Origin: Caulobacteraceae bacterium
Lineage (GTDB): Bacteria > Pseudomonadota > Alphaproteobacteria > Caulobacterales > Caulobacteraceae
NCBI GenBank assembly: GCA_947484535.1
Contig: CANKPO010000076.1
Location: 1 to 6,383 of the forward strand
Direction: 5' to 3'
DNA length: 6,383 nucleotides
Both the position numbers and the translations under genes were made by a program. Below the pieces are notes generated by a model. That model had not been told where the DNA came from and searched no databases. It worked only from the letters and a program-made list of their open reading frames with translations. Shown in pieces: positions 1-6,383 of this stretch. How positions within the stretch are numbered: position 1 is the first letter of the stretch; every line of letters starts with the position of its first letter.

Positions 1-681
1 CAGGATCGACAGGCCCTTGACCATCAGTCGCTCACCGACCGGGCCGCTCAGGGCGGTTCCGGCAATCGCCGCTGCGGCCGCGCGCTCGGCCGCTCTCGGG
101 TCATTTTGGGGCAGGCACAGAAGGTGGCGGGCTTGGCGCGCCACACTGTTGCAAAGGGCCAGGGTCTCAAGTTCCGAAGCCACACCCGCCAGATGTCTGA
201 GGTGACAGGCGAGGTTAAAGACCCGCCGGTCAAGAACGTCACCGCCCCATGAAAAGCTGTTCCACAGACCATAGGCGCGCCGCCAGTCTAGGCAGAGCTG
301 CAAGCCATAGTCCAACCCGACGGGGCGCTCTTCCATCAGTGCGTTAAGCCAAGAAAAGCGATGAAGTTCGACCGCAAAGGATCGGCTCGGGCAGGGCTTG
401 TCCCAAGGATCGCCGCCTGGCCCGACCGCGAGGGTCTCTCCGGCCAAGACAAACCGGCCCTCCAGGAGGGCCTCCGCCATGCCATTGCGCGGCGGACGCA
501 GATCGCGCGGTGCGGCCGCAACGCCCTGAACCTTAGGCCCTCCCAGACCCCAAAGATGAAACGGCGTGCCATACCAGTCAGAGCTGACCAGATCGGTCGC
601 CGCCTGCGCCACCATCTGGAACAGAATCTTCAGGGGCCGCGGCTTGGCGGTCTTAGGGCGACGGGTGGGCAGAAGAGCCAC
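1..681 (-). CDS. Heparinase II/III-family protein, N-terminal 227 residues (3' end outside window)
   Basis: Reading leftwards from a GTG at 681-679, an open frame runs without a stop to position 1, giving 227 residues. The start VALLPTRRP, then DWYGTPFHLW (about 35-44), GPKVQG (48-53), APRDLRPP (57-64), LLEGRFVLAGETL (72-84) and ELHRFSWL (105-112) match the N-terminal region of alphaproteobacterial heparinase II/III-like proteins of roughly 550-600 residues. These resemble polysaccharide lyases with a toroid N-terminal and a beta-sandwich C-terminal domain; the real substrate is unknown, and the catalytic part lies beyond the edge. The GTG was chosen because the frame is closed by a TAA only eight codons upstream, and the conserved LLPxRRP-like start begins there. 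The gene follows rpe by 13 bp, so co-transcription is likely. No convincing Shine-Dalgarno is visible, which suggests translational coupling to rpe. The family call is firm; the function is not. Confidence 0.85.
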   Translation of the reverse strand, partial: MALLPTRRPKTAKPRPLKILFQMVAQAATDLVSSDWYGTPFHLWGLGGPKVQGVAAAPRDLRPPRNGMAEALLEGRFVLAGETLAVGPGGDPWDKPCPSRSFAVELHRFSWLNALMEERPVGLDYGLQLCLDWRRAYGLWNSFSWGGDVLDRRVFNLACHLRHLAGVASELETLALCNSVARQARHLLCLPQNDPRAAERAAAAAIAGTALSGPVGERLMVKGLSIL

Positions 682-694
682 GGCCGGGCCGGTC

Positions 695-1360
695 TCAGAC
701 GCCCCTTAGGGCGCGGATATTATCGGCATAGGCCGAAGGGCCGCCCCGGAAGACGGCAGAACCGGCAACAAGGGCCGTCGCCCCCGCCGCGATGCAGAGG
801 GGCGCGGTTTGCGGGGTCACGCCGCCATCGACCTCTAGGGGAATATCGCGGCCCGTCGCGTCAATCATGGCCCTCAGGCGCTCTATCTTCTTCAATTGCG
901 AGGTCATGAAGCTCTGACCGCCAAAGCCCGGATTGATCGACATAACGAGGATCAGATCGACCTCGTCCATCATCCACTCAATGGTTTCAGGCGGTGTCGA
1001 AGGGTTAAAGACCACACCCGCCTTCGCGCCCAGCTGACGAATACGCTTGAGGGTGCGGTTCAGGTGCGGGCCCGATTCGGGGTGGACACTGATGATGTCG
1101 GCCCCCGCCTCGCGAAAGGCTTCCAGATAGGGGTCGGCAGGCGCGATCATCAGATGGACGTCAAACGGGATTTTGACATGGGGCCGCAAGGCTTTGACGA
1201 TATCGGGGCCCAACGTGATGTTCGGCACAAAATGGCCGTCCATGACGTCAATATGCAGCCAATCGGCGCCTGCGGCCTCGATGGCGCGCGCCTCTTCGCC
1301 AAGCTTGGCAAAATCAGAGGCCAGCAGAGACGGGGCGATGATGGGACGGATCTGTGTCAT
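695..1360 (-). CDS. rpe: Ribulose-phosphate 3-epimerase
   Basis: This enzyme interconverts D-ribulose 5-phosphate and D-xylulose 5-phosphate in the cytosolic pentose-phosphate and Calvin-type pathways. The 221-residue product is full length for this TIM-barrel family. Visible hallmarks are IAPSLLASDF (8-17), LHIDVMDGHFVPN (35-47) with metal-binding His36 and catalytic Asp38, DVHLM (67-71) with metal ligand His69, the phosphate-loop region MSINPGFGGQ (140-149), and LEVDGGV (175-181) with the second catalytic Asp178. GATALVAGSAVF (about 194-205) is the C-terminal phosphate-binding strand. All expected active-site residues are present. It is the first gene of a minus-strand pair with the heparinase-like gene, an arrangement I recall from Caulobacter relatives. 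The start is the only ATG giving the conserved N-terminus; the sequence upstream has only a weak GGGG-type ribosome binding site. Divergent from the HAD gene at 1472. Confidence 0.97.
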   Translation of the reverse strand: MTQIRPIIAPSLLASDFAKLGEEARAIEAAGADWLHIDVMDGHFVPNITLGPDIVKALRPHVKIPFDVHLMIAPADPYLEAFREAGADIISVHPESGPHLNRTLKRIRQLGAKAGVVFNPSTPPETIEWMMDEVDLILVMSINPGFGGQSFMTSQLKKIERLRAMIDATGRDIPLEVDGGVTPQTAPLCIAAGATALVAGSAVFRGGPSAYADNIRALRGV

Positions 1361-1471
1361 GGATAGGACTTAGCCCCGCTGGCCTTGTCCGCGCAAGCAA
1401 ACAAGGGTTAAAACCAGTCTATTAGGTGGCCGTAAGCGAGCGCACCGTCAATTCTAGGGCAAGGTAAGACC

Positions 1472-2125
1472 ATGATCGAAGCGGTGATTTGGGACTTCGG
1501 CGGTGTTTTCACAACCTCGCCCTTCGAGGCCTTTAATCGGTATGAGACCCAGCGCGGCCTGCCGTTGGACTTTATCCGCACCGTCAATTCGACCAATCCC
1601 GACACCAATGCTTGGGCCCTGTTCGAACGGTCCGAGATCAATGCGGCGGCCTTTGACCTCATGTTCGCCAAGGAGGCGGAGGCCCTCGGCCAAGCGGTGC
1701 GCGGCGCCGATGTTCTGCCGCTGCTGTCGGGCGATGTCCGTCCCGCCGTGGTCAAGGCCCTGATGCTCTGCAAGGCTCAGTTCAAGGTCGGCTGCATCAC
1801 CAACAATGTCTCAGCGGGCGAAGGGGCGGGGATGGCCTCGACCGCCGAAAAGGCCCGGACGGTCGCGGATATCATGACCCAGTTCGACGCGGTGATCGAA
1901 AGCTCCAAGGCCGGGGTCCGCAAGCCTGATCCCCGCATCTATCAGATGATGTGCGCGCAGTTGGATGTGGCCCCTTCGGCCTGCGTCTATCTCGACGATC
2001 TGGGGGTCAATTGTAAGCCTGCTGCCGCCTTGGGTATGAAGGCGATCAAGGTCTCGAACGAAGGCCAACTGCTGCGCGACCTTTCCGCCATCGTCGGCCT
2101 GACCTTTGAAGGGGCAGCCGCTTGA
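1472..2125 (+). CDS. HAD-IA family hydrolase (epoxide hydrolase N-domain/ACAD10-like phosphatase type)
   Basis: A 217-residue haloacid dehalogenase superfamily protein, probably a cytosolic phosphatase of unknown substrate. Motif I is [10 protein letters not shown] (7-16) with nucleophile Asp8; motif II is ITNN (109-112, Thr110); motif III is the basic stretch [12 protein letters not shown] (146-157, Lys151); motif IV is [13 protein letters not shown] (172-184, Asp175/Asp176). A helical cap lies between motifs I and II (about 15-95), as in subclass IA. The residue two after the nucleophile, normally an Asp acid/base, is Gly10; this DxGG form is common in the ACAD10-like and YihX-like branches, some of which are active phosphatases, so the protein is not necessarily dead. 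Start ATG is preceded by AAGGTAAG at 1461-1468. The stop overlaps the start of the next gene by 4 bp, so the two are surely co-translated, though no functional link is obvious. Confidence 0.88.
   Translation: MIEAVIWDFGGVFTTSPFEAFNRYETQRGLPLDFIRTVNSTNPDTNAWALFERSEINAAAFDLMFAKEAEALGQAVRGADVLPLLSGDVRPAVVKALMLCKAQFKVGCITNNVSAGEGAGMASTAEKARTVADIMTQFDAVIESSKAGVRKPDPRIYQMMCAQLDVAPSACVYLDDLGVNCKPAAALGMKAIKVSNEGQLLRDLSAIVGLTFEGAAA
2108..2114 (+). promoter_or_regulatory. Shine-Dalgarno fixing the TTG start of the pterin dehydratase
   Basis: GAAGGGG lies 7 bp before the TTG at 2122, inside the last codons of the HAD gene. No ATG or GTG near the expected N-terminus gives a better-placed start, so this site supports initiation at the unusual TTG. 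Confidence 0.6.
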
Positions 2126-2409
2126 CCCGGCCCAGCAAAATCGGCGCGGCTGCGGCGCTGAGCCAATTGACCGGCTGGCAAGCGGTTGAAGGCCGCGACG
2201 CCATAGCCAAGAGCTTTCGGTTCAAGGATTTCAACGCGGCCTTTGGATTTATGACCTGCGTGGCGATGGAAGCCGAGAAGCGCGACCATCATCCGGAATG
2301 GTTCAATGTCTATAACCGGGTCGAGGTCGTCCTCACTACCCACGACGCTGATGGGGTTAGCGCACTGGACGTGGCCTTGGCGCAGTTTATGGACCTTTTA
2401 GCCGGTTAG
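2122..2409 (+). CDS. phhB: 4a-hydroxytetrahydrobiopterin dehydratase (pterin-4a-carbinolamine dehydratase)
   Basis: This enzyme dehydrates 4a-hydroxytetrahydrobiopterin to quinonoid dihydrobiopterin, recycling the cofactor after aromatic amino acid hydroxylation. The 95-residue length is standard for this single-domain cytosolic alpha/beta protein. The family signature EKRDHHPEW (52-60) is intact, with active-site His56, His57 and Pro58, followed by [14 protein letters not shown] (62-75, His74) and [10 protein letters not shown] (82-91, Asp83). The N-terminal GWQ (18-20) and [13 protein letters not shown] (32-44) also fit. Translation starts at TTG, whose last two bases plus A form the TGA of the upstream HAD gene (TTGA overlap), with GAAGGGG 7 bp upstream. 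No phenylalanine hydroxylase gene is in the window, so pairing with PhhA cannot be shown; in some bacteria this family serves molybdopterin or other pterin metabolism instead. Its stop overlaps the convergent gene's stop by 4 bp. Confidence 0.94.
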   Translation: MTRPSKIGAAAALSQLTGWQAVEGRDAIAKSFRFKDFNAAFGFMTCVAMEAEKRDHHPEWFNVYNRVEVVLTTHDADGVSALDVALAQFMDLLAG

Positions 2410-2825
2410 TTGATCAAGATCGTGCCCAAGAGCAGCTTGGCACCCTTCTGACCCACAACCCGGTCGGTTTCCTTCTGCAACATCTGGGCCAGATAGTCGG
2501 CATTGGGGATGGTCCCGGGGGGCAGTCCGACCACGTAGCCCCGAACGGCTTCGCCAAAGGCCGCTTGCAGCCGAGGGATCGAGGCATCTGTGCGCTTTAA
2601 AAGGTTGGGGTCTGTGACAAAGATGCCAACCTCTAGGGTCACGACGGTTCGCGCGCCTGAACTGCGCAATATATTTACATTGAGGGCCCTCATCCGAACA
2701 TAGGGCGTGGTGGGACCGGTCGTTTTCGCACCACCGCCGCCAGCGGCTTGAACTGGACCAGCGGACACCATCGGAAAGGCCAAAAGCGCGATGAGAAAAA
2801 CAAGCTGTGCGCGGCGATTGAACAT
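2406..2825 (-). CDS. Small exported protein with FliL-like C-terminal region
   Basis: A 139-residue protein with a clear signal peptide: NRR n-region (3-5), hydrophobic stretch about 8-20 ([13 protein letters not shown]), and a likely signal peptidase I site after VQA (25-27), followed by a glycine-rich linker (29-32). The mature part starts [15 protein letters not shown] (40-54) and continues with [11 protein letters not shown] (63-73), SIPRLQAAF (82-90) and a C-terminal strand LLLGTILIN (131-139). This order of strand, acidic strand and helix with PRL, then final strand resembles the periplasmic domain of FliL-like proteins, but I cannot name an orthologue, and no flagellar genes are nearby. 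The start at 2825 was preferred over the ATG at 2876 because AAGGA sits 7 bp upstream and the signal peptide then begins directly. A periplasmic location is likely; the function is unknown. Confidence 0.8.
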   Translation of the reverse strand: MFNRRAQLVFLIALLAFPMVSAGPVQAAGGGGAKTTGPTTPYVRMRALNVNILRSSGARTVVTLEVGIFVTDPNLLKRTDASIPRLQAAFGEAVRGYVVGLPPGTIPNADYLAQMLQKETDRVVGQKGAKLLLGTILIN

Positions 2826-2832
2826 GGTCCAG

Positions 2833-2837
2833 TCCTT
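2833..2837 (-). promoter_or_regulatory. Shine-Dalgarno deciding the start of the exported FliL-like protein
   Basis: On the minus strand AAGGA lies 7 bp before the ATG at 2825-2823. The longer frame from 2876 would add 17 polar residues ahead of the signal peptide, and its purine run abuts that ATG with no spacing, so the shorter start is preferred. Confidence 0.65.
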
Positions 2838-2900
2838 GAGGGCGGGTCGTTTGGGTTGTTTACAATCTTCTTCCATTCCCCCCTAGCGCTTTTGGGGGCA

Positions 2901-2913
2901 TGACCAAAGGTCA
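2901..2913. promoter_or_regulatory. Perfect palindrome, candidate operator between divergent genes
   Basis: TGACC-AAA-GGTCA is a perfect 5+5 bp inverted repeat with a 3-bp centre. It lies in the 163-bp gap between the exported FliL-like gene and the DUF983 gene, its centre (2907) being 82 bp from each start codon. A further TGACC half-site occurs at 2933-2937. The size and location suit a dimeric regulator site, but no matching regulator is in the window. Confidence 0.3.
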
Positions 2914-2975
2914 CAGGGGTGTCCATTGGCCTTGACCTTCCGGGCCATCGACACGACACCACCTCCTTAAGATGC

Positions 2976-2982
2976 GGAAGGA
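2976..2982 (+). promoter_or_regulatory. Shine-Dalgarno of the DUF983 gene
   Basis: GGAAGGA ends 6 bp before the ATG at 2989. It is the best ribosome binding site in the window and fixes this start. Confidence 0.75.
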
Positions 2983-2988
2983 TAGACG

Positions 2989-3345
2989 ATGAGCGGCGAC
3001 AAGACCCTAGCGACCGGCCTAAAGCGTGGCCTTTTTCGCCGTTGTCCGAACTGTGGCAATGGCAGCCTGTTTCAAGGCTATCTCAAGGTGCGCGGCGAAT
3101 GCGACGCCTGCGGGCACGATAATGGCCAATATCCGGCCGATGATGCACCGCCCTATTTTACCATCCTGCTGGTTGGCCACCTGATCATTGCGCCGATGCT
3201 GTTCTTCCCGTTCATCTGGCAGTGGCCAGTTGGGCAAGTGCTCGCCCTAACCATGCCGACCGTCATTCTTCTGACCCTCTGCCTCTTGCCCCTGGTTAAG
3301 GGCGCGGTGGTCGGCGTGCAGTGGGCAATCGCCAAACAGGGCTAA
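2989..3345 (+). CDS. DUF983-family zinc-ribbon membrane protein
   Basis: A 118-residue protein of the DUF983 family, common in alphaproteobacteria and without a settled function. The N-terminal cytoplasmic part has two CxxC pairs, CPNC (19-22) and CDAC (38-41), which should bind one zinc ion as a ribbon. The family hallmark around GDNxxxDAPPYFTI appears here as GQYPADDAPPYFTILLVGH (46-64). Two hydrophobic segments, about 57-77 and 84-103, predict a two-pass inner-membrane protein. The length is typical. In other genomes DUF983 genes often sit near cytochrome oxidase assembly genes, but here the neighbours are unrelated and the gene appears monocistronic, lying between a divergent gene and the typA terminator. 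Start is fixed by a strong GGAAGGA at 2976-2982. Confidence 0.9.
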   Translation: MSGDKTLATGLKRGLFRRCPNCGNGSLFQGYLKVRGECDACGHDNGQYPADDAPPYFTILLVGHLIIAPMLFFPFIWQWPVGQVLALTMPTVILLTLCLLPLVKGAVVGVQWAIAKQG

Positions 3346-3358
3346 GGCCCCAAAGCAA

Positions 3359-3380
3359 AACAGCCCCCGAGGGGGCTGTT
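3359..3380 (-). terminator. Rho-independent terminator of typA (possibly bidirectional)
   Basis: A perfect inverted repeat, AACAGCCCCC then GA then GGGGGCTGTT, folds with a CGAG tetraloop and a 9-bp GC-rich stem. On the minus strand the stem runs into GTTTTGCTTT, so it terminates typA about 28 bp after its stop codon at 3409. On the plus strand it lies 13 bp after the DUF983 stop but is followed by TTAAAC rather than a T tract, so it would be a weaker terminator for that gene. Confidence 0.85.
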
Positions 3381-3408
3381 AAACTTCAATCTCAAAGGTC
3401 GCCAGACC

Positions 3409-5256
<1,848 letters not shown>

Positions 5257-5351
5257 GGTTTGGGAACCGATTTTGTGCGGGTGCGAAAGGAAACAGGCGC
5301 GCGGCTTGTACGCGACTGTGAGCAACAAAGCCACCCCGACCGGTTCGAAAC

Positions 5352-5379
5352 TCGATAATGGATGCAGAACAGCCAACAA
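5352..5379 (-). promoter_or_regulatory. Weak candidate sigma-70-type promoter for typA
   Basis: On the minus strand TTGTTG (5379-5374) and TATCGA (5357-5352) are separated by 16 bp, about 95 bp before the typA start. Each hexamer matches consensus at only three positions, so this is a tentative placement. Confidence 0.2.
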
Positions 5380-5452
5380 TTCGCGGCCATCGGACCCATG
5401 AGGCCGCCAGATAAATTCAGACGCCTAACCTTGTTTTTCGCCGCCGCACGCT

Positions 5453-5492
5453 CATCTGAGGGGCTGTTCGGTCGACTTGGCCCCACCAGATG
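5453..5492. other. Long imperfect stem-loop upstream of typA
   Basis: CATCTG-A-GGGGC (5453-5464) pairs with GCCCC-AC-CAGATG (5480-5492), giving a 6-bp outer and 5-bp inner helix split by a small 1x2 internal loop, around a 15-nt loop that contains GTCGAC. Neither strand has a T tract after the stem, so it is not an intrinsic terminator. It could be a leader RNA structure, if the typA transcript starts further upstream, or a DNA-level inverted repeat. Confidence 0.4.
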
Positions 5493-5632
5493 GCTCAACC
5501 CTGTCCAGCCAACAGAATTATATTGCGACGCAGCAATTCCATTGGGAATCGTTAGGGTACTGATTTATATTCATAAATTGCCACTACCGTCATTAAAGTC
5601 GATAAAAATGCGTTTCGGCCTTTGTTTTTCGC

Positions 5633-5660
5633 TTGATATTTTGTGCATCGCACATTAAAC
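5633..5660 (+). promoter_or_regulatory. Candidate promoter of the αr8-like sRNA
   Basis: TTGATA (5633-5638) is a good -35 match. A -10-like TTAAAC (5655-5660) follows after 16 bp, which would start transcription near 5665-5668, right before the first sRNA stem. The -10 is imperfect (three of six). The position, rather than the -10 sequence, is the main support. Confidence 0.4.
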
Positions 5661-5662
5661 AG

Positions 5663-5750
5663 ATCCTGTGAGGCGTCGCTGATGCCTCTGCCCTTCCTGG
5701 GCGTTTCCTCCCTAATGACTGGCCGCGCCGGGTTGGCGCGGCTTTTTTTT
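5663..5750 (+). ncRNA. αr8 family small RNA (MmgR-like, suhB RNA motif)
   Basis: An 80-90 nt non-coding RNA gene read from structure and a sequence signature. Stem-loop 1 is GAGGCGTC (5670-5677) with GATGCCTC (5681-5688). Stem-loop 2 is GCCC (5690-5693) with GGGC (5699-5702) around a TTCCT loop. An unpaired TTTCCTCCCT follows at 5704-5713. A terminator of 8 bp, GCCGCGCC/GGCGCGGC (5722-5742), is followed by eight Ts (5743-5750). From memory, the 10-nt UUUCCUCCCU is the conserved single-stranded motif of the alphaproteobacterial αr8 sRNAs, whose Sinorhizobium member MmgR limits polyhydroxybutyrate accumulation; the Rfam name is suhB. The CCUCCC core is complementary to Shine-Dalgarno sequences, which suggests trans-acting repression of translation, probably with Hfq. 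Its 3' neighbour, converging from the other strand, is N-formylglutamate amidohydrolase. The 5' end is uncertain by a few bases. Confidence 0.8.
5722..5750 (+). terminator. Intrinsic terminator forming the 3' end of the sRNA
   Basis: GCCGCGCC (5722-5729), loop GGGTT, GGCGCGGC (5735-5742), then eight Ts. It is a textbook rho-independent terminator and the strongest in the window. It ends 14 bp before the stop codon of the convergent amidohydrolase gene; on that strand no T tract follows the stem. Confidence 0.92.
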
Positions 5751-5764
5751 GACCAAAATTCAGG

Positions 5765-6383
5765 TCAAGCCGAGATCAGGGGGTCGGCCCAAGGCCTAGA
5801 GACCAAAATCCCGATCAATCGATCCAGATTACGCTTCAGGCTGGCAAAGCCTGAGCTCAGGGTCATATCGGCCTCATTCAGATAGAGGCGGCGATTGATT
5901 TCGATCTGTAGGGCGTGGATGCCCTGCGAGGGCTGGCCATAGTGCTCGGTCGTATAGCCCCCGGCATAGGGGCTGTTGCGCGCCACCTGATAGCCCATGC
6001 GGGTCAGGCTTTCATCGACCAGACGCGTCAGGCCAGAGCTGCAAGAGGTGCCGTGGCGGTCCCCCAGCACAAAATCACTGCCCACCCGGCCCCAGCCCCC
6101 ACCAGAGGCCATAGAAGGCATGGAGTGCCAGTCGATCAGGATCACCAGCCCATGGGCCTGGCTTGTCTGGGCCAGCAGGTCCGAGAGGGCCGCATGATAG
6201 GGACCATGGACCGTCTCGAGCCGCACCTGAGCCTCAAGGGGTGCCAGTCGATCACGATAGATCTCTTGCCCCTCTGCGACGATCTTGGCGATGACGCCAA
6301 GACCTGCGGAGACACGTGCTGAGGGCCGCACCTGATCCATCGGCAGGACGCCGTCAAACATATCGGGGTCAAGTTCGAGCGGG
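5765..6383 (-). CDS. N-formylglutamate amidohydrolase, partial (N-terminus outside window)
   Basis: This enzyme hydrolyses N-formyl-L-glutamate to glutamate and formate, the last step of one histidine-degradation route; several paralogues act on other N-formyl or amide substrates. The visible 205 residues are the C-terminal part of a family usually near 280-300 residues. They begin with PLELDPDMFDG, then GLGVIAKIVAEGQEIYRDRL (about 28-47), a YHAAL segment, LIDWHSMPS with the expected Asp/His metal region, and LQIEINRRLYLNE near the C-terminus, all characteristic. The frame is open to the edge, and a family-typical R/DxNR segment should lie just outside. The ATG at 6361 is internal, not the start. 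No hut genes are visible, so assignment as HutG is not justified. It converges on the sRNA gene with a 14-bp gap and has no terminator of its own that I can see. Confidence 0.92.
   Translation of the reverse strand, partial: PLELDPDMFDGVLPMDQVRPSARVSAGLGVIAKIVAEGQEIYRDRLAPLEAQVRLETVHGPYHAALSDLLAQTSQAHGLVILIDWHSMPSMASGGGWGRVGSDFVLGDRHGTSCSSGLTRLVDESLTRMGYQVARNSPYAGGYTTEHYGQPSQGIHALQIEINRRLYLNEADMTLSSGFASLKRNLDRLIGILVSRPWADPLISA

Larger units (their letters stand above)
5257..5662. other. 406-bp non-coding region between typA and the sRNA gene
   Basis: No credible protein is encoded here. A plus-strand frame at 5362-5658 (98 residues) has no recognisable domain, starts without a ribosome binding site and crosses the hairpin and AT-rich DNA. 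The typA-proximal half (5257-5500) is GC-rich and must hold the typA promoter and leader. It contains a long imperfect hairpin at 5453-5492. The distal half (about 5515-5660) is clearly AT-richer than the rest of the window, with a perfect ATTTAT-ATTC-ATAAAT inverted repeat at 5563-5578, a smaller ATTCC-ATTG-GGAAT repeat at 5536-5549, and the presumed sRNA promoter. Confidence 0.7.

Noticed and set aside
361..909. Plus-strand frame of 182 codons across the heparinase/rpe junction
   Set aside because: Arg/Pro/Gly-rich translation typical of an antisense frame; both minus-strand genes explain the DNA.
896..1366. Plus-strand frame of 156 codons antisense to rpe
   Set aside because: A shadow of rpe, whose active-site motifs are all intact on the minus strand; the product is Arg/His/Asp-rich and resembles nothing.
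1419..1451. TTGACG (minus strand, 1451-1446) as -35 of an rpe promoter
   Set aside because: The nearest -10-like sequences (CCTAAT, TAATAG) fall at 19 and 21 bp spacing, outside the normal range.
2932..2960. TTGACC as -35 of a DUF983 promoter
   Set aside because: At 16-18 bp spacing only GC-rich sequence follows (around GACACC), with no acceptable -10.
5257..5379. N-terminal extension of TypA to an ATG at 5379
   Set aside because: The added 41 residues do not look like the family N-terminus, which begins a few residues before the RNIAIIAHVDHGKT segment.
5593..5607. Possible CtrA site (TTAA-N7-TTAA)
   Set aside because: Only the first half matches (TTAA at 5593-5596); the second half is AAAA. 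A half-site in AT-rich DNA is not convincing.
5362..5658. Plus-strand frame of 98 codons in the typA-sRNA gap
   Set aside because: No ribosome binding site, no domain, and it crosses the hairpin and the AT-rich control region; composition shifts sharply midway, unlike a gene.

Overview
The window looks like chromosomal housekeeping DNA from an alphaproteobacterium, probably Caulobacteraceae (Asticcacaulis, Caulobacter or a relative). The evidence is moderately high GC, rpe directly followed by a heparinase II/III-like gene, the sequence of the typA product, and a small RNA gene carrying the signature of the alphaproteobacterial αr8 (MmgR/suhB-motif) family. The family-level placement is inferred from protein resemblance; no marker such as 16S rRNA is present.

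Layout, left to right. Positions 1-1360 (minus): ribulose-phosphate 3-epimerase (rpe) followed after 13 bp by the start of a heparinase II/III-like protein that runs off the left edge. Positions 1361-1471: a short divergent intergenic gap. Positions 1472-2409 (plus): a two-gene unit, a HAD-IA hydrolase whose stop codon overlaps the TTG start of a pterin-4a-carbinolamine dehydratase (phhB type). Positions 2406-2825 (minus): a small exported protein with a FliL-like C-terminal part, whose stop overlaps the dehydratase stop tail to tail. Positions 2826-2988: a divergent regulatory gap with a perfect TGACC-AAA-GGTCA palindrome midway between the two start codons. Positions 2989-3345 (plus): a DUF983 zinc-ribbon membrane protein. 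Positions 3359-3380: a strong hairpin terminator serving typA. Positions 3409-5256 (minus): the complete GTPase TypA/BipA. Positions 5257-5662: about 400 bp of non-coding sequence with a long imperfect hairpin and an AT-rich stretch. Positions 5663-5750 (plus): the αr8-like sRNA. Positions 5765-6383 (minus): the C-terminal two thirds of an N-formylglutamate amidohydrolase, truncated by the right edge.

The genes do not form one pathway. They cover pentose-phosphate metabolism, pterin recycling, ribosome assembly and stress adaptation (TypA), and histidine/formylglutamate catabolism. No mobile element, phage gene, CRISPR array, defence cassette, tRNA or rRNA was seen. The most informative non-protein element is the sRNA at 5663-5750: three stem-loops, an unpaired UUUCCUCCCU anti-Shine-Dalgarno-like motif and a terminator with eight Ts. 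I saw no sign of an undescribed multi-gene system. The points worth following are regulatory: the sRNA, the typA upstream hairpin, and the symmetric palindrome at 2901-2913.
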